Below, one piece after another: positions 1 through 15,000 of a stretch of DNA of 64,000 nucleotides. Positions within the stretch are counted from its first letter, which is position 1. Each line of letters opens with the position of its first letter. The translations under genes were made by a program, and so were the position numbers. This DNA is from Limibacterium fermenti (GTDB lineage: Bacteria > Bacteroidota > Bacteroidia > Bacteroidales > Dysgonomonadaceae). The notes under the pieces were generated by a model. The model was given only the letters and a program-made list of their open reading frames with translations, was not told the origin of the DNA and ran no database searches. The stretch lies in NCBI RefSeq assembly GCF_041902845.1, contig NZ_CP159486.1, positions 2,604,001 to 2,668,000 on the forward strand. Reading direction: 5' to 3'.

Positions 1-3000
1 CTGTAAAAATAAAAGGCAAAAAGCAAGCATCAACAATTTCAATTCCACTTGGTACAATTATAAGGCAGTACCTATACCTACTAATTCTATCAATTCTTTA
101 TTTCAATTCCACTTGGTACAATTATAAGCACACCGTAATAGCCTATCCGGTATATCTTTCCGGATTTCAATTCCACTTGGTACAATTATAAGCCGGATTT
201 GGATTTATAGAGAACATTCATGAATTGATATTTCAATTCCACTTGGTACAATTATAAGTCCTAAAGCTAATGTTTCAGAAACGGAAGGTTTTAAATTTCA
301 ATTCCACTTGGTACAATTATAAGGTCGAACAAACCGGCGAACGCAATTATACCCTGAATAATTTCAATTCCACTTGGTACAATTATAAGCGGCATATTGT
401 TTCTCCGTCAGGCCCTTTTGTTCAAGTATTTCAATTCCACTTGGTACAATTATAAGAAAAACAGTTTGCTACTTTGAAAAGGCGCTCATTCAATTTCAAT
501 TCCACTTGGTACAATTATAAGATACCGGGCAAAGGACGGTTAAGGCTGTAAAATATAAATTTCAATTCCACTTGGTACAATTATAAGCCATTTGCCTCAT
601 AGGAGGTTCTGTATCCGTTATAAATTTCAATTCCACTTGGTACAATTATAAGTTCTTTCCTTATCAGCCCTTCCGGACAACAATAAAATATTTCAATTCC
701 ACTTGGTACAATTATAAGTCAATTTTTCCAAAAGTGGAACGGGTTTTTGGGTAGGAATTTCAATTCCACTTGGTACAATTATAAGGCATCTTCACACGTG
801 CAATCCCGGATATTATTCGAGAATTTCAATTCCACTTGGTACAATTATAAGCTATGAGTGGCATAACAAGAAATACATTAAAGCCGAATTTCAATTCCAC
901 TTGGTACAATTATAAGATTGTATTCTTTGTCATCCGTTTCCTTATAAAACGGATTTCAATTCCACTTGGTACAATTATAAGGCGCTTTGCATTTCAGGAG
1001 ACAATCCCCTTAACGCTATTTCAATTCCACTTGGTACAATTATAAGCCCTTTTCCTAAAGAAGATACCGCCCCTTTTATAGCATTTCAATTCCACTTGGT
1101 ACAATTATAAGGCCGGACAATCTCACCGTTGGCGGTTACCTTAACCTATTTCAATTCCACTTGGTACAATTATAAGCTTCAACAGTGAGCACTCCGATTT
1201 TACTACTCCCGTATTTCAATTCCACTTGGTACAATTATAAGCGTATGCCCGGCAAACAACAAGCAGCTCACTGGATAATTTCAATTCCACTTGGTACAAT
1301 TATAAGGGTCGATTATAACCGTCATGATAACTCATCATTCGATTTCAATTCCACTTGGTACAATTATAAGAAGGTATGTCGTTACTCAGCAAGCAAGAGG
1401 TAAATAATTTCAATTCCACTTGGTACAATTATAAGTTAAGTTAAGTTCACTGGCAATCCAGAACACCTTGGGATTTCAATTCCACTTGGTACAATTATAA
1501 GCCAGCCTCACTTTCATATTTAAATAACTTCTTGGAAAATTTCAATTCCACTTGGTACAATTATAAGGCGCGAAAGCTAATGAAGATACACCGGTAATGA
1601 CATCATTTCAATTCCACTTGGTACAATTATAAGGTATCTTCCGGATCCTGTTTTTGTATTTCGATCCTGATTTCAATTCCACTTGGTACAATTATAAGAA
1701 TGATTTTATTTTGTTTCATATCTATAGTTGCTTTATTTCAATTCCACTTGGTACAATTATAAGTATATAACAGCCACTATACGTAACTGTTATAAGGCAA
1801 TTTCAATTCCACTTGGTACAATTATAAGAATAACGTTCGATAGTTGCTGCTACATCTTCTACTTATTTCAATTCCACTTGGTACAATTATAAGCGGTAAA
1901 GGTTGGCCGCGGCTTCCTCGATCAATAGCGATTTCAATTCCACTTGGTACAATTATAAGCGTTTCCGATTGTATCGATTACATCAATCGAGCAATATTTC
2001 AATTCCACTTGGTACAATTATAAGTACGGGTATGCGCTCTTTATTCGAAGATCAGGAAGAATTTCAATTCCACTTGGTACAATTATAAGTGGCCAATGGG
2101 AACGCGGCCGGGAATATTTCAATAAATTTCAATTCCACTTGGTACAATTATAAGGGAAACCGGGGAAGGACGGGTTCATCGAGGATCGGGAATTTCAATT
2201 CCACTTGGTACAATTATAAGGCAATCAATTCGAGATAACATTGCCTGCGTTTCTTTATTTCAATTCCACTTGGTACAATTATAAGCGGAGGCAAGATCGA
2301 TATCGTGAACGCTCTTCCGGAATTTCAATTCCACTTGGTACAATTATAAGTCAATACTGGCATTGGTTCGTCAGCCTTAATACTTGATTTCAATTCCACT
2401 TGGTACAATTATAAGTTATATATTTCATCTACAAACACCTACGCATTAAAATTTCAATTCCACTTGGTACAATTATAAGTGCATCTTTCGCTCCATTAAA
2501 TATAAAATATAAGATATTTCAATTCCACTTGGTACAATTATAAGGAATTTGTTCCTAAATTTTATCGTTGTTTTCATAATATTTCAATTCCACTTGGTAC
2601 AATTATAAGAGGCGTTCGCCGGTTACCAAGAGAATTTGAATTTATTTGATTTCAATTCCACTTGGTACAATTATAAGCAGCCTCACTTTCATATTTAAAT
2701 AACTTCTTGGAAAATTTCAATTCCACTTGGTACAATTATAAGATTAACGAAACAGCATCATCCGGCACTATTTCTTCAATATTTCAATTCCACTTGGTAC
2801 AATTATAAGCTTTAGTAAAGCTAGATTAATTTTTCCTGTTAATAAATTTCAATTCCACTTGGTACAATTATAAGACAAAAAAGTACGGCTGTTTTTCGGG
2901 ACTTATTTCATATTTCAATTCCACTTGGTACAATTATAAGAGATGAAGAAAAAGAAATTATCAGATTTATCGTATAAATTTCAATTCCACTTGGTACAAT

Positions 3001-6000
3001 TATAAGAGCCTCACTTTCATATTCAAATAACTTCTTGGAAAATTTCAATTCCACTTGGTACAATTATAAGATATCAACACTATTTTTAAAGGGGGGGATA
3101 TTCCTTTATTTCAATTCCACTTGGTACAATTATAAGACTTAAAAAAAAATCTTCATTACTTTGCAAAGAACTATTTCAATTCCACTTGGTACAATTATAA
3201 GTCTTTTCAATAATAATAAAACGTGGATAGGGGCAATATTTCAATTCCACTTGGTACAATTATAAGTACTTGTCAAAAACATGTAAACTTTTTACCACTA
3301 ATATTTCAATTCCACTTGGTACAATTATAAGAGTTCGGCGTACATCAATTCTTCTATATGTTTTTCGAATTTCAATTCCACTTGGTACAATTATAAGTTT
3401 ATCCTGTATATTCGCACGCTGTATTTCAACCTGATTTCAATTCCACTTGGTACAATTATAAGACTTTCGAATCTCCTCATTTGCCTGCTTGTTGGCATAT
3501 TTCAATTCCACTTGGTACAATTATAAGAATACAGCGGCACAGGCAGCACAGGCAACAGCAAGATTTCAATTCCACTTGGTACAATTATAAGATAGACAAT
3601 TTTGGTACGAAAAAGCATTAAAGGTATTAATTTCAATTCCACTTGGTACAATTATAAGTCTGCTTCTGTTTTCATACTCCTTGTTCTTGTTCTTGTATTT
3701 CAATTCCACTTGGTACAATTATAAGCTATATCGACTATTTCGTGATGCGGTAAGTCAAACATATTTCAATTCCACTTGGTACAATTATAAGGATAAAAGC
3801 ATAAAACAGTAAAACCTGTTCTCCCTCATTTCAATTCCACTTGGTACAATTATAAGTCTATTTTCAAATACATTTATTTCTCCGCCGAGGCTCTATTTCA
3901 ATTCCACTTGGTACAATTATAAGATTAAAAGGATGGCAATATGGCATTACATGAATAGATTTCAATTCCACTTGGTACAATTATAAGGAGTACCCTGTTT
4001 GCAAGCCGATTGCTATAACTCCATTTCAATTCCACTTGGTACAATTATAAGTTGACTTGTGATTCTTATAAACCTTCATTGACTTGATTTCAATTCCACT
4101 TGGTACAATTATAAGAATTTTTCTTGAGACCTAAACTATCAAACCTCCTAAATTTCAATTCCACTTGGTACAATTATAAGTTTGGGCTAAATTCTTGGGA
4201 TATGCGCATAGATTTATATTTCAATTCCACTTGGTACAATTATAAGTCAGGATAACATTAATGTGTTAGCAAAGTTAACGCATTTCAATTCCACTTGGTA
4301 CAATTATAAGTCAAACTACTGAAGCAGGGTTAGTTGGCATACACTCTAATTTCAATTCCACTTGGTACAATTATAAGTATTTTCAAATACATTTATTTCT
4401 CCGCCGAGGCTCTATTTCAATTCCACTTGGTACAATTATAAGTTTTAAAACCATTTAGATAATCACATATAGCATCGTTATTTCAATTCCACTTGGTACA
4501 ATTATAAGATATTCCAATCCCCTGCTTCCCATTGCCAAATTCTAATTTCAATTCCACTTGGTACAATTATAAGCAAGCTTAGTCGGCACAACGCTAGGTT
4601 CAGGAAGTAAATTTCAATTCCACTTGGTACAATTATAAGCATGGGTGATGTTTGATTTTTTCCGCACTTTTGCTATTTCAATTCCACTTGGTACAATTAT
4701 AAGAGCGCCTTGCCAGCTCATCCCAGACATCCTTTTTTAAATTTCAATTCCACTTGGTACAATTATAAGTTATCTGTCTCCTCGCCATATATAATGTTGT
4801 ATGTTATTTCAATTCCACTTGGTACAATTATAAGTTTCGCCCCATTTATTTTGTGATTTTGACTTGCCAAATTTCAATTCCACTTGGTACAATTATAAGA
4901 AATCATTTTTTGCATATAGATAGTGGCTACATAAAATTTCAATTCCACTTGGTACAATTATAAGTATCAGTGCATTATCAGTCAAATTATTTTATCAGGA
5001 ATTTCAATTCCACTTGGTACAATTATAAGAAAAACCAAACATCGAATATGGTGCGCAATCCTTCATTTCAATTCCACTTGGTACAATTATAAGGATGAAG
5101 ATGAAGAAATAACCGACAAAGTAAATGAATTTCAATTCCACTTGGTACAATTATAAGGGCACTCGAATTATACACCGTGCCGCCATCAAGGAATTTCAAT
5201 TCCACTTGGTACAATTATAAGTGGCGCACGTATGATGGTATGGTCATCACTTCCCTAATTTCAATTCCACTTGGTACAATTATAAGTGGTGCTGGCGATA
5301 GTGGCGGAGGTGGAGGTTCTGATTAATTTCAATTCCACTTGGTACAATTATAAGTTGTTTAACTGAACACTACAAAGATAACACATTGTTTATTTCAATT
5401 CCACTTGGTACAATTATAAGAATGATGCATGATTTCGGTTTTGCTTCATTAATATAAATTTCAATTCCACTTGGTACAATTATAAGAATGATGCATGATT
5501 TCGGTTTTGCTTCATTAATATAAATTTCAATTCCACTTGGTACAATTATAAGCAACGCCGCTGGCTGGTCGATGGAGCAGGTTGGAAAATTTCAATTCCA
5601 CTTGGTACAATTATAAGTGGAGGAGCCGAAGTACAAGCATGGCGATTTTCTTAATTTCAATTCCACTTGGTACAATTATAAGTCATTAGTCCCTGCTCCA
5701 ATAGCTGCTTTAACCATATTTCAATTCCACTTGGTACAATTATAAGTCAGCGTCAATTAATAGGCTTAAGTATTCATCATGATTTCAATTCCACTTGGTA
5801 CAATTATAAGCAGGATCGTCCTTTGCCGCGTTGAAGTAATTTTCTAAATTTCAATTCCACTTGGTACAATTATAAGTTACGGCAAAGAAGCTCAATTATA
5901 TTACGATTTTTCATTTCAATTCCACTTGGTACAATTATAAGCCGTGCCGCCATCAAGGATGAACCATATCGTTAAGAAATTTCAATTCCACTTGGTACAA

Positions 6001-9000
6001 TTATAAGAGCTATTCCGGAGAAGGAGCAATTTCAGATAGTCGAATTTCAATTCCACTTGGTACAATTATAAGTCTCTAATAAATCTCGACGCACCCTCTT
6101 TCTGATTTATTTCAATTCCACTTGGTACAATTATAAGGCACTGTCCGCTATAATCTCATCGTAATTTTTCTATTTCAATTCCACTTGGTACAATTATAAG
6201 TGTTGTTAATTGCAGTTGTACTGTCACGTATGTGAGATTTCAATTCCACTTGGTACAATTATAAGGATTAAAAGGATGGCAATATGGCATTACATGAATA
6301 GATTTCAATTCCACTTGGTACAATTATAAGCAACTGCCACTTCACCGGTTAACCCTTTGTTTTTGAAATTTCAATTCCACTTGGTACAATTATAAGCTGG
6401 AGAGACCCTGAAAAAGAATTACCGGAAAAAGAATTTCAATTCCACTTGGTACAATTATAAGCGTTGACGTTATATAGCTGGGAAGCGAAGGATTTCGTAT
6501 TTCAATTCCACTTGGTACAATTATAAGACGTAAGAGATGCTATAAGCAAAACGGCATCAACAATATTTCAATTCCACTTGGTACAATTATAAGAAAAAAG
6601 GAGGATGGGAGACCACTTCCACCTAAAAAATTTCAATTCCACTTGGTACAATTATAAGTCTCTAATCAATTCAATCAGCTTTAGTATGTGAGAAATTTCA
6701 ATTCCACTTGGTACAATTATAAGCAGGGCAGGCAGCATCACTATTGAAGAGATAGAGAGATTTCAATTCCACTTGGTACAATTATAAGGAAACGAAAATC
6801 GAGTACCGTGACAGATTGATGGTATTTCAATTCCACTTGGTACAATTATAAGGCATTCTTTGCCGCATCGGTGTTAACTGTTTCAAGTGATTTCAATTCC
6901 ACTTGGTACAATTATAAGAACGAGAGTGAAACAATGGCAGGAATATTTGAAATGTATTTCAATTCCACTTGGTACAATTATAAGTCTGGGTTGTCAAGCT
7001 TGGATAGTCATCAGCCCCGAAATTTCAATTCCACTTGGTACAATTATAAGAGATATTCCAGCACTTACATTGCGTAGAGAGAACAAATTTCAATTCCACT
7101 TGGTACAATTATAAGGCATCCCAAAAGGATATTAACAGGGGCTTTTATAGATATTTCAATTCCACTTGGTACAATTATAAGTAAGCCTTTTCTATCCCGA
7201 ATAATTTAACCAAATACAATTTCAATTCCACTTGGTACAATTATAAGAACAAACAAATCACGAATCGAAATTGGAGACATGGTATTTCAATTCCACTTGG
7301 TACAATTATAAGAAGAACGATTAGCCTGTACATCGTGAGGTGTTAAATATTTCAATTCCACTTGGTACAATTATAAGAGACCTTCCAGGAAAGAAATGGT
7401 TGAGGTGTATAAATTTCAATTCCACTTGGTACAATTATAAGTTATTTTTTCTAACTGGTGTCAGATAGATACTATTCCATTTCAATTCCACTTGGTACAA
7501 TTATAAGGGTTACACCGACCTGGGAGAAAGAGGTAGTATCGGTATTTCAATTCCACTTGGTACAATTATAAGTGACCGTACGGTTTCCCCCTGCCTCTGC
7601 CGTACTCCTATTTCAATTCCACTTGGTACAATTATAAGTTTTGGTGCTAGAAATTTTGGTACATTCGCTCATGCATTTCAATTCCACTTGGTACAATTAT
7701 AAGGTGGAGGAGCCGAAGTACAAGCATGGCGATTTTCTTAATTTCAATTCCACTTGGTACAATTATAAGTGTTTGGGCAAACATGCTAATGCCTGTTGAT
7801 AGCAAATTTCAATTCCACTTGGTACAATTATAAGAGTTATTCCAGCACTTACATTGCGTAGAGAAAATAAATTTCAATTCCACTTGGTACAATTATAAGG
7901 AAAGGCTTATTACAGCCATGAAGCGTACAATTGTATTTCAATTCCACTTGGTACAATTATAAGTACTTCAACGCGGCAAAGGACGATCCTGTTAACGCTA
8001 TTTCAATTCCACTTGGTACAATTATAAGTGCCATTATCGGCTTATTGCAACGCTGTCCTACTCGAATTTCAATTCCACTTGGTACAATTATAAGCTAAAT
8101 CGCAATCAGAGTTACAAAGGAAATATAATATATTTCAATTCCACTTGGTACAATTATAAGTAACGTCTCTAATAAATCTTGCCCCGCCCTCTTTTATTTC
8201 AATTCCACTTGGTACAATTATAAGAAGGCACGGAGAGACCGTTTGTTTTATCATATAATAAATTTCAATTCCACTTGGTACAATTATAAGACAGAGAGTA
8301 AAGTAAAGCAGCCTAAACTAAAATATTTCAATTCCACTTGGTACAATTATAAGTTTTAAAGGATTATTACTGTAAAAATACCTGTCTGATTTCAATTCCA
8401 CTTGGTACAATTATAAGCATTCTTTGCCGCATCGGTGTTAACTGTTTCAAGTGATTTCAATTCCACTTGGTACAATTATAAGCGAAACACTACCGCCCGC
8501 TACTAGTCCAATTACTCCATTTCAATTCCACTTGGTACAATTATAAGTGGGGCTTTATTTGGATATTCAAACGATGCTATATGATTTCAATTCCACTTGG
8601 TACAATTATAAGCATTATATCTTGCCCTTAGTTTTAATTGCGGTATACTATTTCAATTCCACTTGGTACAATTATAAGCCAACACCGTTTTATTTGAGTG
8701 GGTGTGGTTATTGGATTTCAATTCCACTTGGTACAATTATAAGGATCGCAACCTGACGGTTATGGCGGCAGTATTACTGTATTTCAATTCCACTTGGTAC
8801 AATTATAAGAGAGTGTTTGAAGCTTTGCAAACTTTTGGTTCTCACATTTCAATTCCACTTGGTACAATTATAAGTGGGGCTTTATTTGGATATTCAAACG
8901 ATGCTATATGATTTCAATTCCACTTGGTACAATTATAAGTATTTATTTGATAACACAAATATACTTCTTTATTTTATTTCAATTCCACTTGGTACAATTA

Positions 9001-12000
9001 TAAGCGTTTCAAAAGCTTATCGGTGAACAGCTTAATGTTCGATTTCAATTCCACTTGGTACAATTATAAGTTGTTGAGTTTTCGTTAATTCCTGTCGAAC
9101 ATTCGTATTTCAATTCCACTTGGTACAATTATAAGCTGTCGCCGGACTGACGGCCGGGATAATATACTTTGATTTCAATTCCACTTGGTACAATTATAAG
9201 CGTACAGGCTTGTATCGTAGTCAAGAACATAATTAAATTTCAATTCCACTTGGTACAATTATAAGCAATGATAAGTTTAAGAGAATTGGCGATTTTATGT
9301 TATTTCAATTCCACTTGGTACAATTATAAGAGGCACGGAGAGACCGTTTGTTTTATCATATAATAAATTTCAATTCCACTTGGTACAATTATAAGTATAT
9401 CCCTCACGTGGTTGAATTGTCGGATCCTGAAAATTTCAATTCCACTTGGTACAATTATAAGCTGTCGCCGGACTGACGGCCGGGATAATATACTTTGATT
9501 TCAATTCCACTTGGTACAATTATAAGTTAGGAGCACTGGCAAGCAAAGCGGCTCAAAACATGAATTTCAATTCCACTTGGTACAATTATAAGAGGAAAGG
9601 ACGCTTCAATTCTCAACGTGGGTGATCGGATTTCAATTCCACTTGGTACAATTATAAGAGGTTGGCACATCATTAATAAAATTCAGCATGAAGCTATTTC
9701 AATTCCACTTGGTACAATTATAAGACAAAGGTTTTTCAGACCACTTGGCGCAATTACCTAATTTCAATTCCACTTGGTACAATTATAAGTTGAAGTTTCT
9801 AAAAATGTCAGTCCTTTATTAGCAGATTTCAATTCCACTTGGTACAATTATAAGTTTTATGTTCTTTGCTCAGCTTCATATCTTATCCTATATTTCAATT
9901 CCACTTGGTACAATTATAAGGGTAGACAGCGTTTCAACGACTGTCAACATAAGCGGATTTCAATTCCACTTGGTACAATTATAAGTTCCAATCGGTGGCC
10001 GCCTCAACTTACAATCAGTAGATTTCAATTCCACTTGGTACAATTATAAGTCTTCTGCAATATACTTGCTCCTTAACCCCTCACCAATTTCAATTCCACT
10101 TGGTACAATTATAAGTTGCATTGAGAAGCGGTAACTTGCCGTTTCAATTCATATTTCAATTCCACTTGGTACAATTATAAGATTAACGAAAAACTGCATC
10201 GCAATATCTTTCACCCATATTTCAATTCCACTTGGTACAATTATAAGGGAGCTCAAACATATATCATGTTGCAAGACCAGCAAAATTTCAATTCCACTTG
10301 GTACAATTATAAGTCCGTGCCTTATTCAGGGAGCGGGGCGGTAAACATATTTCAATTCCACTTGGTACAATTATAAGCCATTTCTTTTGCTTGACCTAAA
10401 CTATCCTCGAGTAAATTTCAATTCCACTTGGTACAATTATAAGATGTTGAATTCAGGTATCTCGTAGATGTTTATTTCCGCATTTCAATTCCACTTGGTA
10501 CAATTATAAGTGAAGAGCGAAAGAGCTTGGAGGGCAAATTAACGCATTTCAATTCCACTTGGTACAATTATAAGTCATTACATAATGTATGGTGGGGAGT
10601 ATGTGAATTTATTTCAATTCCACTTGGTACAATTATAAGTAAGCTATCCAGTTCTTTATTGATCGCTGTTTTCTTATTTCAATTCCACTTGGTACAATTA
10701 TAAGTTACTAATTCTCTCGAGTTTCATCAGGGCAATGATAATTTCAATTCCACTTGGTACAATTATAAGAAAGGCGGCGCGAGACATTGCCTCCATCTAT
10801 GAAGAATTTCAATTCCACTTGGTACAATTATAAGAAAGGAAAGAAAAAATCAAAAGCGAAAGCCGGTGAATTTCAATTCCACTTGGTACAATTATAAGCG
10901 TGGTGATGGAAAACTTCAATGTTCGCCGTGATTTATTTCAATTCCACTTGGTACAATTATAAGGCAAATCCCCGGCATTCGTGAGCAAGTGTCTCTCGAA
11001 TTTCAATTCCACTTGGTACAATTATAAGTCTTTTCATTTCCGTTTAATTGCTCTGAAACGAAATATTTCAATTCCACTTGGTACAATTATAAGTATTTGT
11101 ATATTTGTATATTCAAAATCGATTAAAAAATTTCAATTCCACTTGGTACAATTATAAGTATCGGTCGCAAATAGCACGTTCCCCGTTTCTGGAATTTCAA
11201 TTCCACTTGGTACAATTATAAGATATAAAATCGCTTGATGCCCTCTGGTTTAATTTTAATTTCAATTCCACTTGGTACAATTATAAGTACCCAACTTGTT
11301 ACGGCTAACAAAGCTTCATACGAATTTCAATTCCACTTGGTACAATTATAAGGGGGCGATATAGACGAGAACGGCAAGCCTATCTCAAATTTCAATTCCA
11401 CTTGGTACAATTATAAGTTTTTTCTCGGGCGGAGGATGCACAAGAAAGAGCCTTATTTCAATTCCACTTGGTACAATTATAAGGCTAAAGTAAGCCCCAT
11501 CGCATTTAGGTTCTTCGTAATTTCAATTCCACTTGGTACAATTATAAGAAAAACTGAATCGTCTCCTTTTGTTAATAGCTTCCCAATTTCAATTCCACTT
11601 GGTACAATTATAAGTTTGTCATGATTCTTACACGTAAAACCGTTTATCTTATTTCAATTCCACTTGGTACAATTATAAGTTTACCAAATTGATCCACCTT
11701 ATTTATTAGTACATTAATTTCAATTCCACTTGGTACAATTATAAGTAAAACAGTAACGGACAATATGATAAAACTTTTAAAATTTCAATTCCACTTGGTA
11801 CAATTATAAGTGGAAGGCGGTTAAAGAGGTGCTTGACTTTACGGAATTTCAATTCCACTTGGTACAATTATAAGGAATATTGAGCACGTATATTCCATAC
11901 AGGGGATAAAATTTCAATTCCACTTGGTACAATTATAAGCGGCGGGGAAGAACATTTCAGAAATTCCCCTTTTGTATTTCAATTCCACTTGGTACAATTA

Positions 12001-15000
12001 TAAGAGTGGAAGGCGGTTAAAGAGGTGCTTGACTTTACGGAATTTCAATTCCACTTGGTACAATTATAAGTCGGCCGGAGATTTAAATGTACCAATACGG
12101 AACTATATTTCAATTCCACTTGGTACAATTATAAGTAAAGTAGAGGAGGATAACAAGCAAGATGGCAAAGTTATTTCAATTCCACTTGGTACAATTATAA
12201 GTATTAATAGCCTGCCTACACTCTTTCAGGGTACGAGGATTTCAATTCCACTTGGTACAATTATAAGGAAGACGTCAAAAGGATTTTCGCAAAAGTGCAT
12301 TCCATTTCAATTCCACTTGGTACAATTATAAGTTATATGTCAAAGAGGAGAACGGATGTTTTCGAAAAATTTCAATTCCACTTGGTACAATTATAAGTTC
12401 AAAGCCGCTTGAACATCCATTTTAAAATTAAAATTTCAATTCCACTTGGTACAATTATAAGAAAGTAGATAGCTCCATCTTGCCGGCACTTACCGGTATT
12501 TCAATTCCACTTGGTACAATTATAAGTCTCCGAAGCCGCCTATTTAATCATGCAATTTAAGGAATTTCAATTCCACTTGGTACAATTATAAGTTTTTTAT
12601 AAGCATATTAAATGCAAGAGCTTCGAGGATTTCAATTCCACTTGGTACAATTATAAGTAAAGGGCGCGCCGAACGCATGTGTAGCGTTAAAATATTTCAA
12701 TTCCACTTGGTACAATTATAAGATTGACACGCTTATAGAGAGAAAGGAGATATCCTACATATTTCAATTCCACTTGGTACAATTATAAGGTTTATGGGGA
12801 GCCAGGGTGCACTGGCGGATATCATATTTCAATTCCACTTGGTACAATTATAAGACCGGATTGCCCCTCATGGTAGATACCTGTACATTAATTTCAATTC
12901 CACTTGGTACAATTATAAGTATATTCGGTAAAACGTCCTTCGTCAGTCCTAACGGTATTTCAATTCCACTTGGTACAATTATAAGCGTCGACGAAAAAAG
13001 TGAAATCGTTCAGATAATGAAATTTCAATTCCACTTGGTACAATTATAAGCAGATGCTATTTATCAGAAAGCAAAAGCGCAAGTCATATTTCAATTCCAC
13101 TTGGTACAATTATAAGAGCGGAGAAGAGAGGAATTGTCCTTTCGGATAATGTATTTCAATTCCACTTGGTACAATTATAAGTCAGGCTACAGGGGTAAAA
13201 CTCTCCATTCACACCCTATTTCAATTCCACTTGGTACAATTATAAGGCATTTGTTGCGAATGAACGCCGCGCCGTATGCGAATTTCAATTCCACTTGGTA
13301 CAATTATAAGTATTCTACCATCATATAGTCGGATGCCGGTACTGGATTTCAATTCCACTTGGTACAATTATAAGAGATGATCGATATGTCGTTACCGGTT
13401 ATCCTGAAAGATTTCAATTCCACTTGGTACAATTATAAGTAGTCCTTGCATCATGCAGTAAGGTGGAGCCTACAATATTTCAATTCCACTTGGTACAATT
13501 ATAAGATTGGTTGAAATTGAAAGAAAGCCCGATGAAGTGGATTTCAATTCCACTTGGTACAATTATAAGAAAAAGAGGATAAGACAATCGGTGAATATGA
13601 GTATTATTTCAATTCCACTTGGTACAATTATAAGACGATGCGGTAGACCCTTTTAAAACAAGCAATTACTAATTTCAATTCCACTTGGTACAATTATAAG
13701 TTCGTTTGTAATAGGCTTCCGTTTTGATATACTCTTATTTCAATTCCACTTGGTACAATTATAAGTACACGATAGCGTGACGTTTCACCCGCTCTAATGC
13801 GATTTCAATTCCACTTGGTACAATTATAAGAAAAAAAGGAAATATGAAAGAATATTATATGTCCGTATTTCAATTCCACTTGGTACAATTATAAGTTGTA
13901 GGGGCGGGATTGAAGCCGGAAGGGGTGAATTTATTTCAATTCCACTTGGTACAATTATAAGTATATGTCAAAGAGGAGAACGGATGTTTTCGAAAAATTT
14001 CAATTCCACTTGGTACAATTATAAGATTGCGGTTTACCCTCCACCCACGAAACCATAATCGATTTCAATTCCACTTGGTACAATTATAAGAATTACTTCG
14101 TTAAATCGCTCTTTTTCAAATTGACAAGGATTTCAATTCCACTTGGTACAATTATAAGCTGTTTTTTCTGTCTTAAATCTATTTTTGAATCGGCATTTCA
14201 ATTCCACTTGGTACAATTATAAGTGCTTTGATGTGGGTAACCCGACTGTCGGCATAAGACATTTCAATTCCACTTGGTACAATTATAAGACATTTCGACT
14301 ACACAGAATCGATCTTCAAAAAATTATTTCAATTCCACTTGGTACAATTATAAGAGAGTAGTCCCCGCAAGGCTTGTATTAAATCCTCCAATTTCAATTC
14401 CACTTGGTACAATTATAAGCATAACTTATCGTAAATCCAATGCTCATCATAAGAAATTTCAATTCCACTTGGTACAATTATAAGTAAAATGGCTAATAAC
14501 ATTACAAAAAAAGAAATTATATTTCAATTCCACTTGGTACAATTATAAGCGAAGTGTAAGGCATTAATGAGACGTACAACCTTAAATTTCAATTCCACTT
14601 GGTACAATTATAAGTTCGCCGGAGGCTTCGGATTCAGTCATCCCGTCCAGTATTTCAATTCCACTTGGTACAATTATAAGCCCGATCTATTATGCTTTTC
14701 AGGCGGTAACAGAAGAATTTCAATTCCACTTGGTACAATTATAAGTTCATATCATGAACGTTCAACCCTTTAATTAAAGAGATTTCAATTCCACTTGGTA
14801 CAATTATAAGGACACGCTTATAGAGAGAAAGGAGATATCCTACATATTTCAATTCCACTTGGTACAATTATAAGACATATATACAGCAACTCTCTAAATA
14901 TATTGTTAGATTTCAATTCCACTTGGTACAATTATAAGACCTTCCGTCCATTTCACCCTATCAAGGCAAAATTATTTCAATTCCACTTGGTACAATTATA

